Assembly (NCBI GenBank): GCA_024644535.1
Contig: JAHEKX010000003.1
Coordinates: 124,001-188,000, forward strand
Source of the DNA: Gammaproteobacteria bacterium
Lineage (GTDB): Bacteria > Pseudomonadota > Gammaproteobacteria > Pseudomonadales > Halieaceae
Length of the DNA: 64,000 nt
Direction of reading: 5' to 3'
Both the position numbers and the translations under genes were made by a program. The notes under the pieces were generated by a model. The model searched no databases and was not told where the DNA came from. It saw only the letters and a program-made list of their open reading frames with translations. This document shows, piece by piece, positions 1-9,682 of the stretch. Position 1 is the stretch's first letter. Each line of letters opens with the position of its first letter.

Positions 1-333
1 CTCAATCAAGGTTATTCCGCAGACGAGCAAAAGTGGCAGAAAGCCGAAGGTAAAGCCTACTTCGTTGACTCGCCCGACACTGCCCACCTGAAAGTGTCTT
101 TTTTTGGTCCCTTTTATGCGTCTTATGTCGTTTTCAAACTTGATCCCGACTACGGTTATGCTTTCGTCACGGGCAACACGAAAGAGTATCTTTGGTTATT
201 GGCACGCACCCCCACCGTAAGTGACCAAGTTAAGCAAGAATTTTTGGGCGATGTGGAGGCACTCGGCTATCCGCTCGACCAGTTGGTGTGGGTCGACCAA
301 GAAATACCTAAACCGGTGCGCTCTTACCCGTAA
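1..333 (+). CDS. blc: Outer-membrane lipocalin Blc, C-terminal part (gene cut by window start)
   Basis: The open frame enters from the window edge and ends at TAA 331-333, giving 110 residues. The sequence matches the C-terminal half of bacterial lipocalin Blc: a beta-strand with FFGPFYASY, then YGYAFVTGNTKEYLWLLART, then the closing helix SDQVKQEFL and a final WVDQ strand. Blc proteins are small outer-membrane lipoproteins that bind fatty acids or lysophospholipids and are induced by envelope stress. The signal peptide and the GxW motif would lie upstream of the window. The next gene starts about 90 bases downstream on the same strand. The family call is firm; the ligand is unknown. Confidence 0.93.
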   Translation, partial: LNQGYSADEQKWQKAEGKAYFVDSPDTAHLKVSFFGPFYASYVVFKLDPDYGYAFVTGNTKEYLWLLARTPTVSDQVKQEFLGDVEALGYPLDQLVWVDQEIPKPVRSYP

Positions 334-421
334 TTTGTGCGGGATTAAACTTAGCACCCAGAGCAACATTGAGGTACGATTCGTGCTGGTAGCCCAAGAC
401 ACGAAAAAAAGGAAAGCCTCA

Positions 422-2059
422 GTGGTACAGTCGATGATGCGAGCACTCGTTGCAGTATGCTTAGTGAGCCTGACAGCATGCATGGGCGGTGAATCAAAAG
501 TGGAGCAAGGCAACCGTGAAGGTGTGCTTCATTACGGTAACGGATCCGAACCCCAGGGCCTGGATCCACACGTCGTTACTGGCGTACCGGAAAACAAAAT
601 CATTAGAACCCTATTTGAGGGTCTCGCCGTCAAAAACCCCTACACGCTCGAGCCGGAACCTGGTGTTGCAGAAAGTTGGGATATCAGTGACGACGGCAAG
701 AAAATCGTGTTCCATATTAATCCAAAAGCGCGCTGGTCGAATGGCGACCCAGTAACAGCTCATGATTACGTATGGTCATGGCGTCGTGCGCTTGACCCCA
801 ACATGGGCAACCAATACGCCTATATGCTGTACCCTTTGTTAAATGCAGAAGCCTACGCAACGGGCACGCTTGATGATGCCGAACAGCTGGGCGTTAAAGC
901 AGCCGATGACCTCACGCTGGTCGTAACATTAAATGCACCAACCCCGTACTTTATTCAGCTGATGGACCATTACTCAACCTTTGCTGTACATCCAGACACT
1001 GTTAGCAAGTTTGGTGGCGCTACTGATCGCTTCACCCCATGGACACGAGTCGGCAACATGGTCAGTAATGGTCCCTTTGTGTTGACCGAATGGAAATTGA
1101 ATCGCTACATCCGCTTAGAGAAAAACCCACTGTATTGGAATGCCGACAACGTCAAACTTAACGCTGTCATGTTCTACCCAACCGAGAATCTCACCAGCGA
1201 AGAGCGCATGTTCCGCGCCGGCCAGCTACATTACACGAACGAAGTACCCCTTGAAAAAATTCCTGTCTACCAGGGCATAGACAACTCGCCCTTTGTGCAA
1301 GCGCCTTATCTGGGCACTTACTACTACTTACTGAATACCCAAAAAGCGCCGGTGGACGACGTGCGTGTTCGCAAGGCGCTCTCTATGGCTGTTGATCGCG
1401 AGACCTTGGTCAACACAGTGCTGCAAAACGCCTACGTTCCTGCCTACTCCATTACGCCTCCCGATACCTTAGGGTACTTCCCACCAAAAACTTTTGGCTA
1501 TGATCCAGATCGCGCACGTCAACTGTTAGCAGAGGCGGGGTACCCCGATGGTAAGAATTGGCCTGGACTAGAGCTGACGTACAACACCAGTGAAAACCAC
1601 CGAAAAGTAGCTGTAGCCATCCAGCAAATGTGGAAAGACGTGCTGAATATTGAGGTATCACTCGCCAACCAAGAGTGGAAAGTTTACCTAGATTCGGTTA
1701 ACCAAATGAACTTTCAAATAGCGCGCCGCGGCTGGATCGGCGACTACGTCGACGCCAACAACTTCCTAGATCTATTTATTACCGAAGGTGGCAACAACAA
1801 TACTGGGTACACGGACCCTGTATACGACGAAATCATCTTGCGCGAAGCGCCCAACGCAACGGCGCGTGAACAGCGCTATGCCCTGTTTCGCCAAGCTGAA
1901 ACAATGCTGATGGAAGAAATGCCTATCATCCCTATTTACACCTACACCAGCAAACATTTGATACACCCCAGTGTTAAGGGTATGCCATCTAATTTAATGG
2001 ACTCGCTAAACATTCGCTATGTTTGGCTCGATCCAACCGAAACCCTAAAGGCAGAATAA
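422..2059 (+). CDS. oppA: Oligopeptide ABC transporter, periplasmic binding lipoprotein (OppA type)
   Basis: This is the solute-binding subunit (SBP_bac_5 family) of a peptide importer, about 545 residues, the usual OppA length. Seen in sequence: a lipoprotein signal with lipobox LTAC near residue 20, then the family opening GNGSEPQGLDPH and a WSNGDPVTAHDYVWSWRR motif typical of OppA. The reading frame is open further upstream, but a GTG at 422 sits 5 bases after GGAAAG (411-416) and directly precedes the signal peptide, so I use it; ATG 434 is the alternative. It is followed at once by the two permeases and the ATPase, so it should deliver peptides to that complex. Specificity cannot be read from the sequence. 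Confidence 0.93.
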   Translation: MVQSMMRALVAVCLVSLTACMGGESKVEQGNREGVLHYGNGSEPQGLDPHVVTGVPENKIIRTLFEGLAVKNPYTLEPEPGVAESWDISDDGKKIVFHINPKARWSNGDPVTAHDYVWSWRRALDPNMGNQYAYMLYPLLNAEAYATGTLDDAEQLGVKAADDLTLVVTLNAPTPYFIQLMDHYSTFAVHPDTVSKFGGATDRFTPWTRVGNMVSNGPFVLTEWKLNRYIRLEKNPLYWNADNVKLNAVMFYPTENLTSEERMFRAGQLHYTNEVPLEKIPVYQGIDNSPFVQAPYLGTYYYLLNTQKAPVDDVRVRKALSMAVDRETLVNTVLQNAYVPAYSITPPDTLGYFPPKTFGYDPDRARQLLAEAGYPDGKNWPGLELTYNTSENHRKVAVAIQQMWKDVLNIEVSLANQEWKVYLDSVNQMNFQIARRGWIGDYVDANNFLDLFITEGGNNNTGYTDPVYDEIILREAPNATAREQRYALFRQAETMLMEEMPIIPIYTYTSKHLIHPSVKGMPSNLMDSLNIRYVWLDPTETLKAE

Positions 2060-2061
2060 CC

Positions 2062-2991
2062 ATGTGGCGTTTTATTTTCGGCCGATTGCTACAAGCTGTT
2101 CCCGTCATCTTTATTGTGATTACGGCGACATTTTTCTTGGTTCGTGCCGCACCTGGAGGCCCTTTTGATGCAGAGAAAGCCGTTATCCCAGAAGTAAAAG
2201 CTGCGCTTGAACGACAGTATCGGCTTGACCTTCCCCTGCATGAGCAATATTTTGCGTACTTGGGCGATTTAGTACAGGGCGACCTTGGTCCCTCGTTTAA
2301 ATATCCGGGGCGCAGCATTAACGAGCTCATTGAATCAGGCCTGCCAGTAACCGCCGAACTTGGCGCATATGCCCTGCTAATTGCGCTTATCATTGGCGGC
2401 TTATCGGGAATACTTGCGGCATTGCGCCCCAATACCCTGCAAGACTATATTCCGATGTCGATGGCAATGATTGGTATTTGTATGCCCACGTTTTTGCTGG
2501 GCCCCTTGCTGGTACTTTTTTTTGGGATCGAACTGGACTGGCTCCCCGTATCAGGGTGGGGTGACATCCCTGGCGACAAAATCATGCCCAGTATCACCTT
2601 AGGTGCGGCGTATGCAGCCTACGTAGCGCGTCTATCGCGGGCCGGCATGCTAGAGGTATTAAGCCAAGACTACATCCGTACGGCTCGAGCTAAAGGGCTA
2701 CCCGAGTGGCAGGTAGTTATCAAGCACGGTCTTCGCGGCGGCATGCTACCTGTCGTGGCTTTTTTAGGGCCCGCATTCGCCGGCTTACTGGCGGGCTCCT
2801 TCGTGGTGGAAACAATCTTCCAAATTCCAGGACTTGGACGCTTTTACGTTCAAGCTGCCTTTAACCGGGACTACACCATGATCTTGGGAACCACAGTGTT
2901 TTTATCGACATTGATTGTTCTGTTTAACTTACTGTCTGACATCGTAGCGGCGTGGCTCAACCCTCGATTGCGCGCGCAATTAAGCGAATAA
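2062..2991 (+). CDS. oppB: Oligopeptide ABC transporter permease OppB
   Basis: First membrane permease of the peptide importer, 309 residues. It begins MWRFIFGRLLQAVPVIF, the standard OppB N-terminus with a transmembrane helix, and carries the GDLGPSFKYPGR loop and the inner-membrane coupling segment with DYIRTARAKGLPEW, the EAA-like loop that contacts the ATPase. The ATG at 2062 follows an AAAGG site about 10 bases upstream and lies 2 bases after the oppA stop; a longer frame reaching into oppA is not needed. It pairs with OppC to form the membrane channel. Confidence 0.95.
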   Translation: MWRFIFGRLLQAVPVIFIVITATFFLVRAAPGGPFDAEKAVIPEVKAALERQYRLDLPLHEQYFAYLGDLVQGDLGPSFKYPGRSINELIESGLPVTAELGAYALLIALIIGGLSGILAALRPNTLQDYIPMSMAMIGICMPTFLLGPLLVLFFGIELDWLPVSGWGDIPGDKIMPSITLGAAYAAYVARLSRAGMLEVLSQDYIRTARAKGLPEWQVVIKHGLRGGMLPVVAFLGPAFAGLLAGSFVVETIFQIPGLGRFYVQAAFNRDYTMILGTTVFLSTLIVLFNLLSDIVAAWLNPRLRAQLSE

Positions 2992-2994
2992 CTT

Positions 2995-3870
2995 ATGACC
3001 GACATAACTCTTCAGGCCGAAAAAGGCACATCCTTGTGGGAAGACGCATGGCGCCGTCTCAAGAAAAACAGACTAGCGCTGTTTGGCCTTGGGCTTCTTA
3101 CTAGCTTCGTATTAGTTGCATTGTTGACTCCCTGGATAGCACCCTACGCCTATGATGCTCAAAACTTAGATTTGGGGGCAACTCCTCCCTCTTCTGCTCA
3201 TTGGCTGGGGACCGATATCTTTGGTAGAGACTTACTTACGCAAATAATGTACGGGGGTCGAATTTCACTTGCGGTTGGCTTTGTAGCCACAGCGGTCGCT
3301 TTACTGATTGGTGTGACCTGGGGCGCTATTGCCGGTTATGTGGGCGGCCGCGTGGATGCTGTAATGATGCGTATCGTTGATATCCTTTACGCTTTACCCT
3401 TCATGATTTTTATCGTTTTACTTATGGTTGTCTTTGGGCGCAATTTGCTGTTGTTGTTCTTGGCCATTGGCGCGGTAGAATGGCTAACGATGGCGCGCAT
3501 TATGCGCGGTCAAGTGCAGACACTTCGCAAACAAGAATTTGTAGAGGCCGCTATTTCTCTGGGCTTGGGACCGGCAACAATTATTCGCCGCCACCTCGTC
3601 CCCAACGCCCTTGGGCCCATCATCGTTTACACCACACTAACCATTCCAAGCGTTATGCTACTCGAGGCTTTTTTAAGCTTTTTAGGCCTTGGCGTTCAGC
3701 CACCTGAGACGTCCTGGGGATTACTGATTTCTTATGGCGCAGAAACTATGGAAGAGTACCCTTGGCTACTGTTATTCCCGGGTATGGCGCTCACCCTGAC
3801 GCTATTCGCGCTAAACTTTTTGGGCGACGGCTTGCGTGATGCGCTAGATGTTCGTCGCTCAGCAGACTAA
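2995..3870 (+). CDS. oppC: Oligopeptide ABC transporter permease OppC
   Basis: Second permease, 291 residues. It has the OppC-specific N-terminal cytoplasmic stretch (LWEDAWRRLKKNRLALFG) leading into the first helix, then HWLGTDIFGRDLLTQIMYGGRISL, a strong OppC signature, and the coupling loop KQEFVEAAISLGLGP. It starts 3 bases after oppB stops, without a strong ribosome-binding site, so translational coupling is likely. It forms the heterodimeric inner-membrane pore with OppB. Confidence 0.95.
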   Translation: MTDITLQAEKGTSLWEDAWRRLKKNRLALFGLGLLTSFVLVALLTPWIAPYAYDAQNLDLGATPPSSAHWLGTDIFGRDLLTQIMYGGRISLAVGFVATAVALLIGVTWGAIAGYVGGRVDAVMMRIVDILYALPFMIFIVLLMVVFGRNLLLLFLAIGAVEWLTMARIMRGQVQTLRKQEFVEAAISLGLGPATIIRRHLVPNALGPIIVYTTLTIPSVMLLEAFLSFLGLGVQPPETSWGLLISYGAETMEEYPWLLLFPGMALTLTLFALNFLGDGLRDALDVRRSAD

Positions 3871-3879
3871 GGAGCACCC

Positions 3880-5466
3880 ATGAGTTTATTATCTGTTTCT
3901 GATCTGCGAGTAGATTTTAATACCCGTAACGGCCATACCATCGCCGTTAATAACATAGGTTTTTCGGTCGAAAAAGGCCAAATTACCGCTATTATTGGCG
4001 AGTCAGGCTCGGGCAAATCGGTTGCTTGTTACAGTCTTCTGGGGCTTTTACCGCAACCTCCGGCCAGCATCGAATCGGGTCAAGCGCTGTTTGAAGGCCA
4101 AGATCTATTGCAAATGTCGGAAGCAGAGCTTCGCGCCATTCGGGGTCGGGATATCGCTATGATTTTCCAAGACCCGATGACCTGCCTGAATCCTTTTATG
4201 ACTATTGGTGACCAGCTAATCGAGCCCCTGGTCTACCATAAGAACCTGAGTAAAAAAGACGCCTTAGCTCGAGCGAAAGAACTGCTAGTGGAAGTTGGCA
4301 TTCGCGATCCTGAAACCACCATCAACAATTACCCCCACGAATTTTCGGGTGGTATGCGCCAACGCGTAATGATCGCCATGGCATTGATAAACGAACCCAA
4401 GTTACTCATTGCTGATGAACCAACGACCGCCTTGGACGTCACCATTCAGGCTCAAATTCTAAAGTTAATCGCAGAGCTTCAAACCAAACGCGATATTGGT
4501 GTAATTTTTATTAGCCACGACCTCGCTGTTGTAGCCGACATCGCCGACCAAATTATCGTCATGGAAAAAGGGCACCTGGTAGAGCGCGGAAATCGAGAGA
4601 CCATCTTCAGGGACGCGCAACACCCCTACACGCAGAAACTTCTGGCCGCAATCCCCAGCAATACCAAGGCTACCAGCACTAAACCACCCGAACCCCTCGT
4701 ACAAGTCGCGAATTTGAAAACGTATTTCGAAACGCCCTCGCAGACCGTTAAAGCGGTGGATGACGTCAGCTTTCAAATTAACAAAGGCGAAATTTTGGGA
4801 CTGGTTGGCGAATCGGGCTCGGGTAAGTCAACGATCGGACGCTCAATACTTCGGCTCCTGTCCATTACGGACGGGACCGTAACTTTTGCTGGAACCGATG
4901 TGACCGCACTGGACAAAAGCGGGTTAAAGAATATGCGCCGGCGAATGCAGATGATCTTTCAGGATCCCTATGCCTCGCTAAACCCACGCATGAGTGTCTA
5001 CGACACATTAGCCGAACCGCTAATTCTGCACGGACTCGAGTCACGTAAAACAGTAGAGCAAGCCGTCTTAAAACTGATGGATGATGTGGGCCTAGCTCGC
5101 GCCTTCATTCGCAAGTATCCACACGAGTTCTCCGGCGGTCAGCGGCAACGCATCGCCATTGGTCGGGCCCTTGCCACCAAACCCGACTTTATTGTGGCTG
5201 ACGAGCCTGTATCGGCACTAGATGTCACCATCCAAGCCCAAATTTTAGATTTAATGCTGGACTTAGGACAGCAATATGGCCTGACGATGCTGTTTGTTTC
5301 GCATGACCTGGCGGTTGTCAGACACATTGCAGATCGAATCATTGTGCTTTACCACGGCAAAATTGTAGAAGAAGGCAGCAGTGAAGCTCTGTTCAAGAAC
5401 CCTCAACAGAGCTACACCAAAACGTTACTGCAATCGATACCTGGGCAGTCGCTACTGGCAAGCTAA
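3880..5466 (+). CDS. Fused dual-domain peptide ABC transporter ATPase (OppD-OppF in one chain)
   Basis: One 528-residue polypeptide holds two complete ABC ATPase domains. Domain 1: Walker A GESGSGKS at residues 40-47, signature FSGGMRQRV, Walker [13 protein letters not shown]. Domain 2: Walker [10 protein letters not shown] near residue 310, signature FSGGQRQRI, Walker [13 protein letters not shown]. Each domain is followed by the oligopeptide-family C-terminal segment ([17 protein letters not shown]). This layout matches the YejF/GsiA class, so one subunit replaces separate OppD and OppF. The start follows AAGGAGC with good spacing and lies 9 bases after oppC. It powers the OppABC importer and is the last gene of the operon. 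Confidence 0.95.
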   Translation: MSLLSVSDLRVDFNTRNGHTIAVNNIGFSVEKGQITAIIGESGSGKSVACYSLLGLLPQPPASIESGQALFEGQDLLQMSEAELRAIRGRDIAMIFQDPMTCLNPFMTIGDQLIEPLVYHKNLSKKDALARAKELLVEVGIRDPETTINNYPHEFSGGMRQRVMIAMALINEPKLLIADEPTTALDVTIQAQILKLIAELQTKRDIGVIFISHDLAVVADIADQIIVMEKGHLVERGNRETIFRDAQHPYTQKLLAAIPSNTKATSTKPPEPLVQVANLKTYFETPSQTVKAVDDVSFQINKGEILGLVGESGSGKSTIGRSILRLLSITDGTVTFAGTDVTALDKSGLKNMRRRMQMIFQDPYASLNPRMSVYDTLAEPLILHGLESRKTVEQAVLKLMDDVGLARAFIRKYPHEFSGGQRQRIAIGRALATKPDFIVADEPVSALDVTIQAQILDLMLDLGQQYGLTMLFVSHDLAVVRHIADRIIVLYHGKIVEEGSSEALFKNPQQSYTKTLLQSIPGQSLLAS

Positions 5467-5479
5467 CCGAAAACTGGCG

Positions 5480-7117
5480 TCATTCCGCTAACCGCAGGCC
5501 CCAAGGGTGGTAGGGATTCGCCAGCCACTGCTCTAAATCGCCGATCGACATCGGCGTAGCAATATAAAAGCCTTGCGCATAATCGCATCCGCGTTCTTGT
5601 AGGGTTTGCATAGTCGATGCTTCCTCGACACCTTCAGCGACCACCACCTTATTCAGCGCGTGCGCCATCGCTATAGTTGACTCCACAATGATTCGATCGT
5701 CGGCTTCGGCCGATAACCGCTGAATGAACGCTTTGTCGATTTTAACGGCCTTTGCCGGAATACGGCGCAAGTAAGACAGCGACGCAAAGCCGGTACCAAA
5801 GTCGTCAATCGCAATCATGGCCCCCATTTTATCCAAGCGTTGCAGGCTCTCAAGCGCTTTATTGGGGTCGGTCATCATACTGGTTTCGGTCACTTCCAAG
5901 GTCAAAGCGCCCGGCTCTAAGTTCAGCCTATCCAAGACATTACGTAACTGCGCCGTCACATTAAGATCTTGTATGTCCGAAATCGACAAATTGATGCTGA
6001 CGTCTAAAGTTAGCCCACGCATTCGCCAAAGTCGTAACTGACGGGCAGCCTGATCCATTGTCCAGCGGGTCACTTGCCGAATAAGTCCACTCATTTCGGC
6101 CAAGCGCATAAACTCATCAGGGTTAAGCAAGCCTAGGTCGGGGTGATGCCAACGCAACAAGGCTTCAACACTGGTAATCTGCTGGGTATTTATGTTGACA
6201 ATGGGCTGATAGAACAACTCTAGTTCATTGCGGGCCAAGGCCAACTGTAAGTTCTTGTTCATCATTAACCGCTGAGTGGCATTATCATCCCTAGCTGGAT
6301 CGTATAAGGCAACATTCGAACCCACTTTGGTTTTTGCTGAATATAGGGCGGTATCCGCCATCCGCAACAGCTCGCCCCCGTCGTCCGCATGCAAAGGGAA
6401 CATAGCCAGCCCAATACTTATGCCAATGCTGATTTCATGCTCTTCAACACAAAAATAATCATCTGTGGCTGAAATCAGTTTTTCAGCAACCTCTTCAGCA
6501 CCAACGCGGTCGGTTGAGGGCAATACAAAGGCAAATTCGTCACCACCCCAGCGGGCCACGAAGTCATCACCCCGCAACACCTTTTTGAAGCGTTGAGACA
6601 GCTCTTCCAGCACACCATCTCCTACAAAATGTCCTAGGGTATCGTTAACACCCTTAAAACCATTAAGATCTGCCACCAATACCGCGAAATGATTCGACTG
6701 ATCTCGAGCTTGAGCCAAAATTTTGCTCATTTCTACTCGAAAGGCAACACGATTGGGCAAGCCAGTTAGGTCATCGTGCAACGCGTAATAATTGGCGACC
6801 TTGCCGGATGCGATCAAACCATCAATCGATTCGAGCGAATGCCGGCTTAACAACAGACCAAAAAAACTTCCGCCCAACATGATAAGGGACGACAAAATGT
6901 CGTGTACACTGAAGCCGCGCCAATACAGATCAAGAGCAAACGTAAGATAGGCGCCAATAAACAGAAGGGTAGCCGCAAAAAGGAATTGCCATCCCCGCGA
7001 GCGTTCGTTACGTTTAAATACGATTAGGCCGATGGTGTGCGCAGAACCAGCCATTGCGATAATGCTAAGAACAATGATGCCGACGACCACGGCTGTTGTT
7101 GTCGCTTGATCTGTCAT
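5480..7117 (-). CDS. Membrane GGDEF-EAL cyclic-di-GMP signalling protein
   Basis: 545 residues: about three N-terminal membrane helices (residues 8-105), then a diguanylate cyclase domain with intact GGDEF near residue 190, then an EAL phosphodiesterase domain with EALLRW near residue 317 and DDFGTG further on. The GGDEF domain has an RGDD five residues before GGDEF, matching the RxxD product-inhibition I-site. Both domains look catalytically intact, so net activity cannot be predicted. No recognised sensory domain (PAS, GAF, HAMP) is visible; sensing may be through the membrane part. It converges with the opp operon, 13 bases between stops, and is divergent from the hydrolase gene at 7257. 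Confidence 0.93.
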   Translation of the reverse strand: MTDQATTTAVVVGIIVLSIIAMAGSAHTIGLIVFKRNERSRGWQFLFAATLLFIGAYLTFALDLYWRGFSVHDILSSLIMLGGSFFGLLLSRHSLESIDGLIASGKVANYYALHDDLTGLPNRVAFRVEMSKILAQARDQSNHFAVLVADLNGFKGVNDTLGHFVGDGVLEELSQRFKKVLRGDDFVARWGGDEFAFVLPSTDRVGAEEVAEKLISATDDYFCVEEHEISIGISIGLAMFPLHADDGGELLRMADTALYSAKTKVGSNVALYDPARDDNATQRLMMNKNLQLALARNELELFYQPIVNINTQQITSVEALLRWHHPDLGLLNPDEFMRLAEMSGLIRQVTRWTMDQAARQLRLWRMRGLTLDVSINLSISDIQDLNVTAQLRNVLDRLNLEPGALTLEVTETSMMTDPNKALESLQRLDKMGAMIAIDDFGTGFASLSYLRRIPAKAVKIDKAFIQRLSAEADDRIIVESTIAMAHALNKVVVAEGVEEASTMQTLQERGCDYAQGFYIATPMSIGDLEQWLANPYHPWGLRLAE

Positions 7118-7256
7118 CGTGCCACTGCGGGTCCTTCAAGAAGCCGTTGGTAACAAAGCGCCCAATTTTCTTGGCAATGCGCTCAATAAAGTAAACAAGA
7201 TGCTAACAGTAGCATAAACCCGTTGTTTGTCACGGGTACAACAGAGGTTTAATGAT

Positions 7257-8339
7257 ATGAGTGATGCAGAAAACGTTCACTACCAAGGCTTGAGCTATCC
7301 TTTCGGGCGCACAGCGCCTGAAAACAATGGATGGATCCGCGAGGTCGCCCCCGGGGTTCATTGGTTGCGCTTTGAGCTTCCCATGGCATTAAACCATATT
7401 AACTTGTGGCTGCTGGAAGACAATGATGGCTGGACCATTGTAGATACCTGCATGAACATGCCATCAGGCCGCCAACAATGGGAAGAACTATTCACCACCG
7501 TATTACAAAACAAACCCGTTACCCGAGTCATTGCAACCCACCTACACCCCGACCACGTGGGTCTCGCAGGCTGGCTTTGCGAGCGTTTTAATTGCGAACT
7601 TTGGATGTCGCGCACCGATTACACCATGTGTCGCATGTTGGTATCTGACACCGGACGAGCGGCTCCCGAGGCAGGTATCCGCTTTTATCACCGTGCCGGT
7701 TTCAACGAGACGCAGCTCAACAGTTACCGCGAGCGATTTGGGGGATTTGGCTCAGTCGTGTATCAGCTACCAGACTCCTACCGCCGCCTCGTGGACGGTG
7801 ATCACCTAGAAATCAACGGCAACTACTGGCAGATGGTTGTGGGGAAAGGCCACTCACCAGAACATATTTCGCTGTATTGCCCCGCTCTGAAATGTTTAAT
7901 TTCTGGCGACCAGGTGCTGCCCAGAATCACCTCTAATGTCAGCGTGTTTCCAACAGAACCCGAAGGCAATCCGCTGCGCGAATGGCTGCTGTCTAACGCT
8001 AGGATACGAGAACTCTTGCCCGAGGACCTGTTGGTATTGCCCGCTCATGGCAACCCGTTCTATGGCCTGCATAAACGTTTGACCCAACTAATCGATGGTC
8101 ACGAACGCGACCTCGATGCCCTTTACCAGCACCTTAGCGAACCTAGGCGCGCAATCGATTGTTTTGAAGTCTTATTCCAGCGTGTGATTGGCGACGATAT
8201 AGTGATGATGGCCACAGGCGAGAGCATTGCGCACTTGAACTGTCTAAGAGATCGCCGCCGTATTAAACGCTTTTTAGATGAAGACGGGGTTTACTGGTAC
8301 CACGCCTTACCCGAAAGCCGGCAAGTTCGTCTGCCCTGA
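7257..8339 (+). CDS. Metallo-beta-lactamase-fold hydrolase
   Basis: 360 residues. The metal-binding motif HLHPDHVG is near residue 95, followed by GHSPEHIS, SGDQVLP and PAHGNPF, the usual MBL metal ligands. The C-terminal third looks like the winged-helix domain found in LACTB2-like members. ATG 7257 is preceded by GAGG at 7244-7247; an upstream TTG at 7227 has no such support. The family hydrolyses thioesters, lactones, glutathione adducts or RNA; substrate is not readable here. The acyl-CoA dehydrogenase follows 75 bases downstream on the same strand, which hints at an acyl-thioester substrate, but that is inference. Confidence 0.88.
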   Translation: MSDAENVHYQGLSYPFGRTAPENNGWIREVAPGVHWLRFELPMALNHINLWLLEDNDGWTIVDTCMNMPSGRQQWEELFTTVLQNKPVTRVIATHLHPDHVGLAGWLCERFNCELWMSRTDYTMCRMLVSDTGRAAPEAGIRFYHRAGFNETQLNSYRERFGGFGSVVYQLPDSYRRLVDGDHLEINGNYWQMVVGKGHSPEHISLYCPALKCLISGDQVLPRITSNVSVFPTEPEGNPLREWLLSNARIRELLPEDLLVLPAHGNPFYGLHKRLTQLIDGHERDLDALYQHLSEPRRAIDCFEVLFQRVIGDDIVMMATGESIAHLNCLRDRRRIKRFLDEDGVYWYHALPESRQVRLP

Positions 8340-8414
8340 GCCGCATAACCAATAGGCACTCTTGAGTGCACGCAGCGCTGGCGATAGACTCGAAATAAAC
8401 CGCAGGAAACAATA

Positions 8415-9680
8415 ATGGACTTTAATATACCAGAAGAACTGCAGGCATTTTTAGATGAAGTCGATGCCTTCATCGAGGCCGAAATCAAACCCCTTGAACA
8501 GGCTGACGACAACATCCGCTTTTTTGATCACCGTCGCGAACACGCCCGCACTAACTGGGATGAAGGTGGTGTTCCTCGTGAAGAATGGGAAGCTTTACTA
8601 GCAGAGGCTCGTCGCCGCGCCGATGGCGCCGGGGTGTACCGCTACCCCTTCCCAAGCAAATTCGGTGGGCGCAATGGCACCAACCTTGGCATGGCAATTA
8701 TTCGCGAGCATTTGGCCGCAAAAGGCTTAGGCTTACACAACGACCTACAAAACGAACATTCTGTGGTGGGTAACAATATCGGCTTGCTTCTGATGCTGGA
8801 ATACGGAACCCCTGAACAAAAGGTCGAATGGATTGATGGCTTAGCCACCGGCAATAAAGGGTTTGCCTTTGGTATTACCGAACCCAATCACGGATCGGAT
8901 GCCACCCATATGGAAACCACCGCTGTAAGTCAGGACAACCACTTTGTCATTAACGGCGTTAAAACCTGGAACACCGGCATTCATGTAGCCGAATACGATA
9001 TGGTTATGGCACGAACCTCTGGCAAAGCGGGCGACGCGCAAGGCATTACTGCCTTCTTAGTACCCATGAAAGCACCCGGCGTCAAAATCGAAGAATTCTT
9101 GTGGACCTTTAACATGCCATCAGATCATGGAACGGTAAGCTTTACCGACGTAGTGGTTGACGCAGGCGCCATCTTTGGTGGTGAAGGTCGTGGCTTACAG
9201 GTCATTCAACACTTTTTTAACGAGAACCGTATCCGCCAGGCGGCATCAAGCCTTGGCGCTGCACAATACTGTGTGGCCGAAGCCGTAAAGTACGCTAAAG
9301 AGCGCAAGCCCTTTGGAAAACCTCTAGCCACGAACCAGGGCATTCAGTTCCCGCTGGTGGAACTGCAAACTCAAATCGAGATGCTACGAGCGCTAATACA
9401 CAAAACCGCTTGGATTATGGATAACGAAGGTGCTTTTGCGGCATCGGATAAAGTCTCGATGTGTAACTTCTGGTCCAATCGCTTGTGCTGCGAGGCAGCC
9501 GATCGGGCCATGCAAGTTCATGGCGGTTTAGGCTACTCGCGCCACAAGCCCTTTGAACACATCTATCGCCATCATCGCCGTTACCGCATTACCGAAGGCG
9601 CCGAAGAGATTCAAATGCGCCGCGTTGCTGGCTACCTGTTTGGCTTTATGAATCAGAAGGCGCCTAAAGGAGTCAAGTAA
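8415..9680 (+). CDS. Acyl-CoA dehydrogenase family flavoprotein
   Basis: 421 residues with the acyl-CoA dehydrogenase fold: FAD-binding segment GFAFGITEPNHGSDATHMET, a second FAD segment RKPFGKPLATNQGIQFPL, and the C-terminal YRITEGAEEIQMRR, where E of TEG occupies the catalytic-base position of medium-chain enzymes. It oxidises or rearranges an acyl-CoA. The next gene, a kinase-like phosphotransferase, starts 2 bases after the stop, with AAAGGAG inside this gene's end serving as its ribosome-binding site, so the two are co-translated. That pairing resembles the LvaC/LvaA pair of levulinate catabolism; the specific substrate is an inference. Confidence 0.92.
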   Translation: MDFNIPEELQAFLDEVDAFIEAEIKPLEQADDNIRFFDHRREHARTNWDEGGVPREEWEALLAEARRRADGAGVYRYPFPSKFGGRNGTNLGMAIIREHLAAKGLGLHNDLQNEHSVVGNNIGLLLMLEYGTPEQKVEWIDGLATGNKGFAFGITEPNHGSDATHMETTAVSQDNHFVINGVKTWNTGIHVAEYDMVMARTSGKAGDAQGITAFLVPMKAPGVKIEEFLWTFNMPSDHGTVSFTDVVVDAGAIFGGEGRGLQVIQHFFNENRIRQAASSLGAAQYCVAEAVKYAKERKPFGKPLATNQGIQFPLVELQTQIEMLRALIHKTAWIMDNEGAFAASDKVSMCNFWSNRLCCEAADRAMQVHGGLGYSRHKPFEHIYRHHRRYRITEGAEEIQMRRVAGYLFGFMNQKAPKGVK

Positions 9681-9682
9681 AC

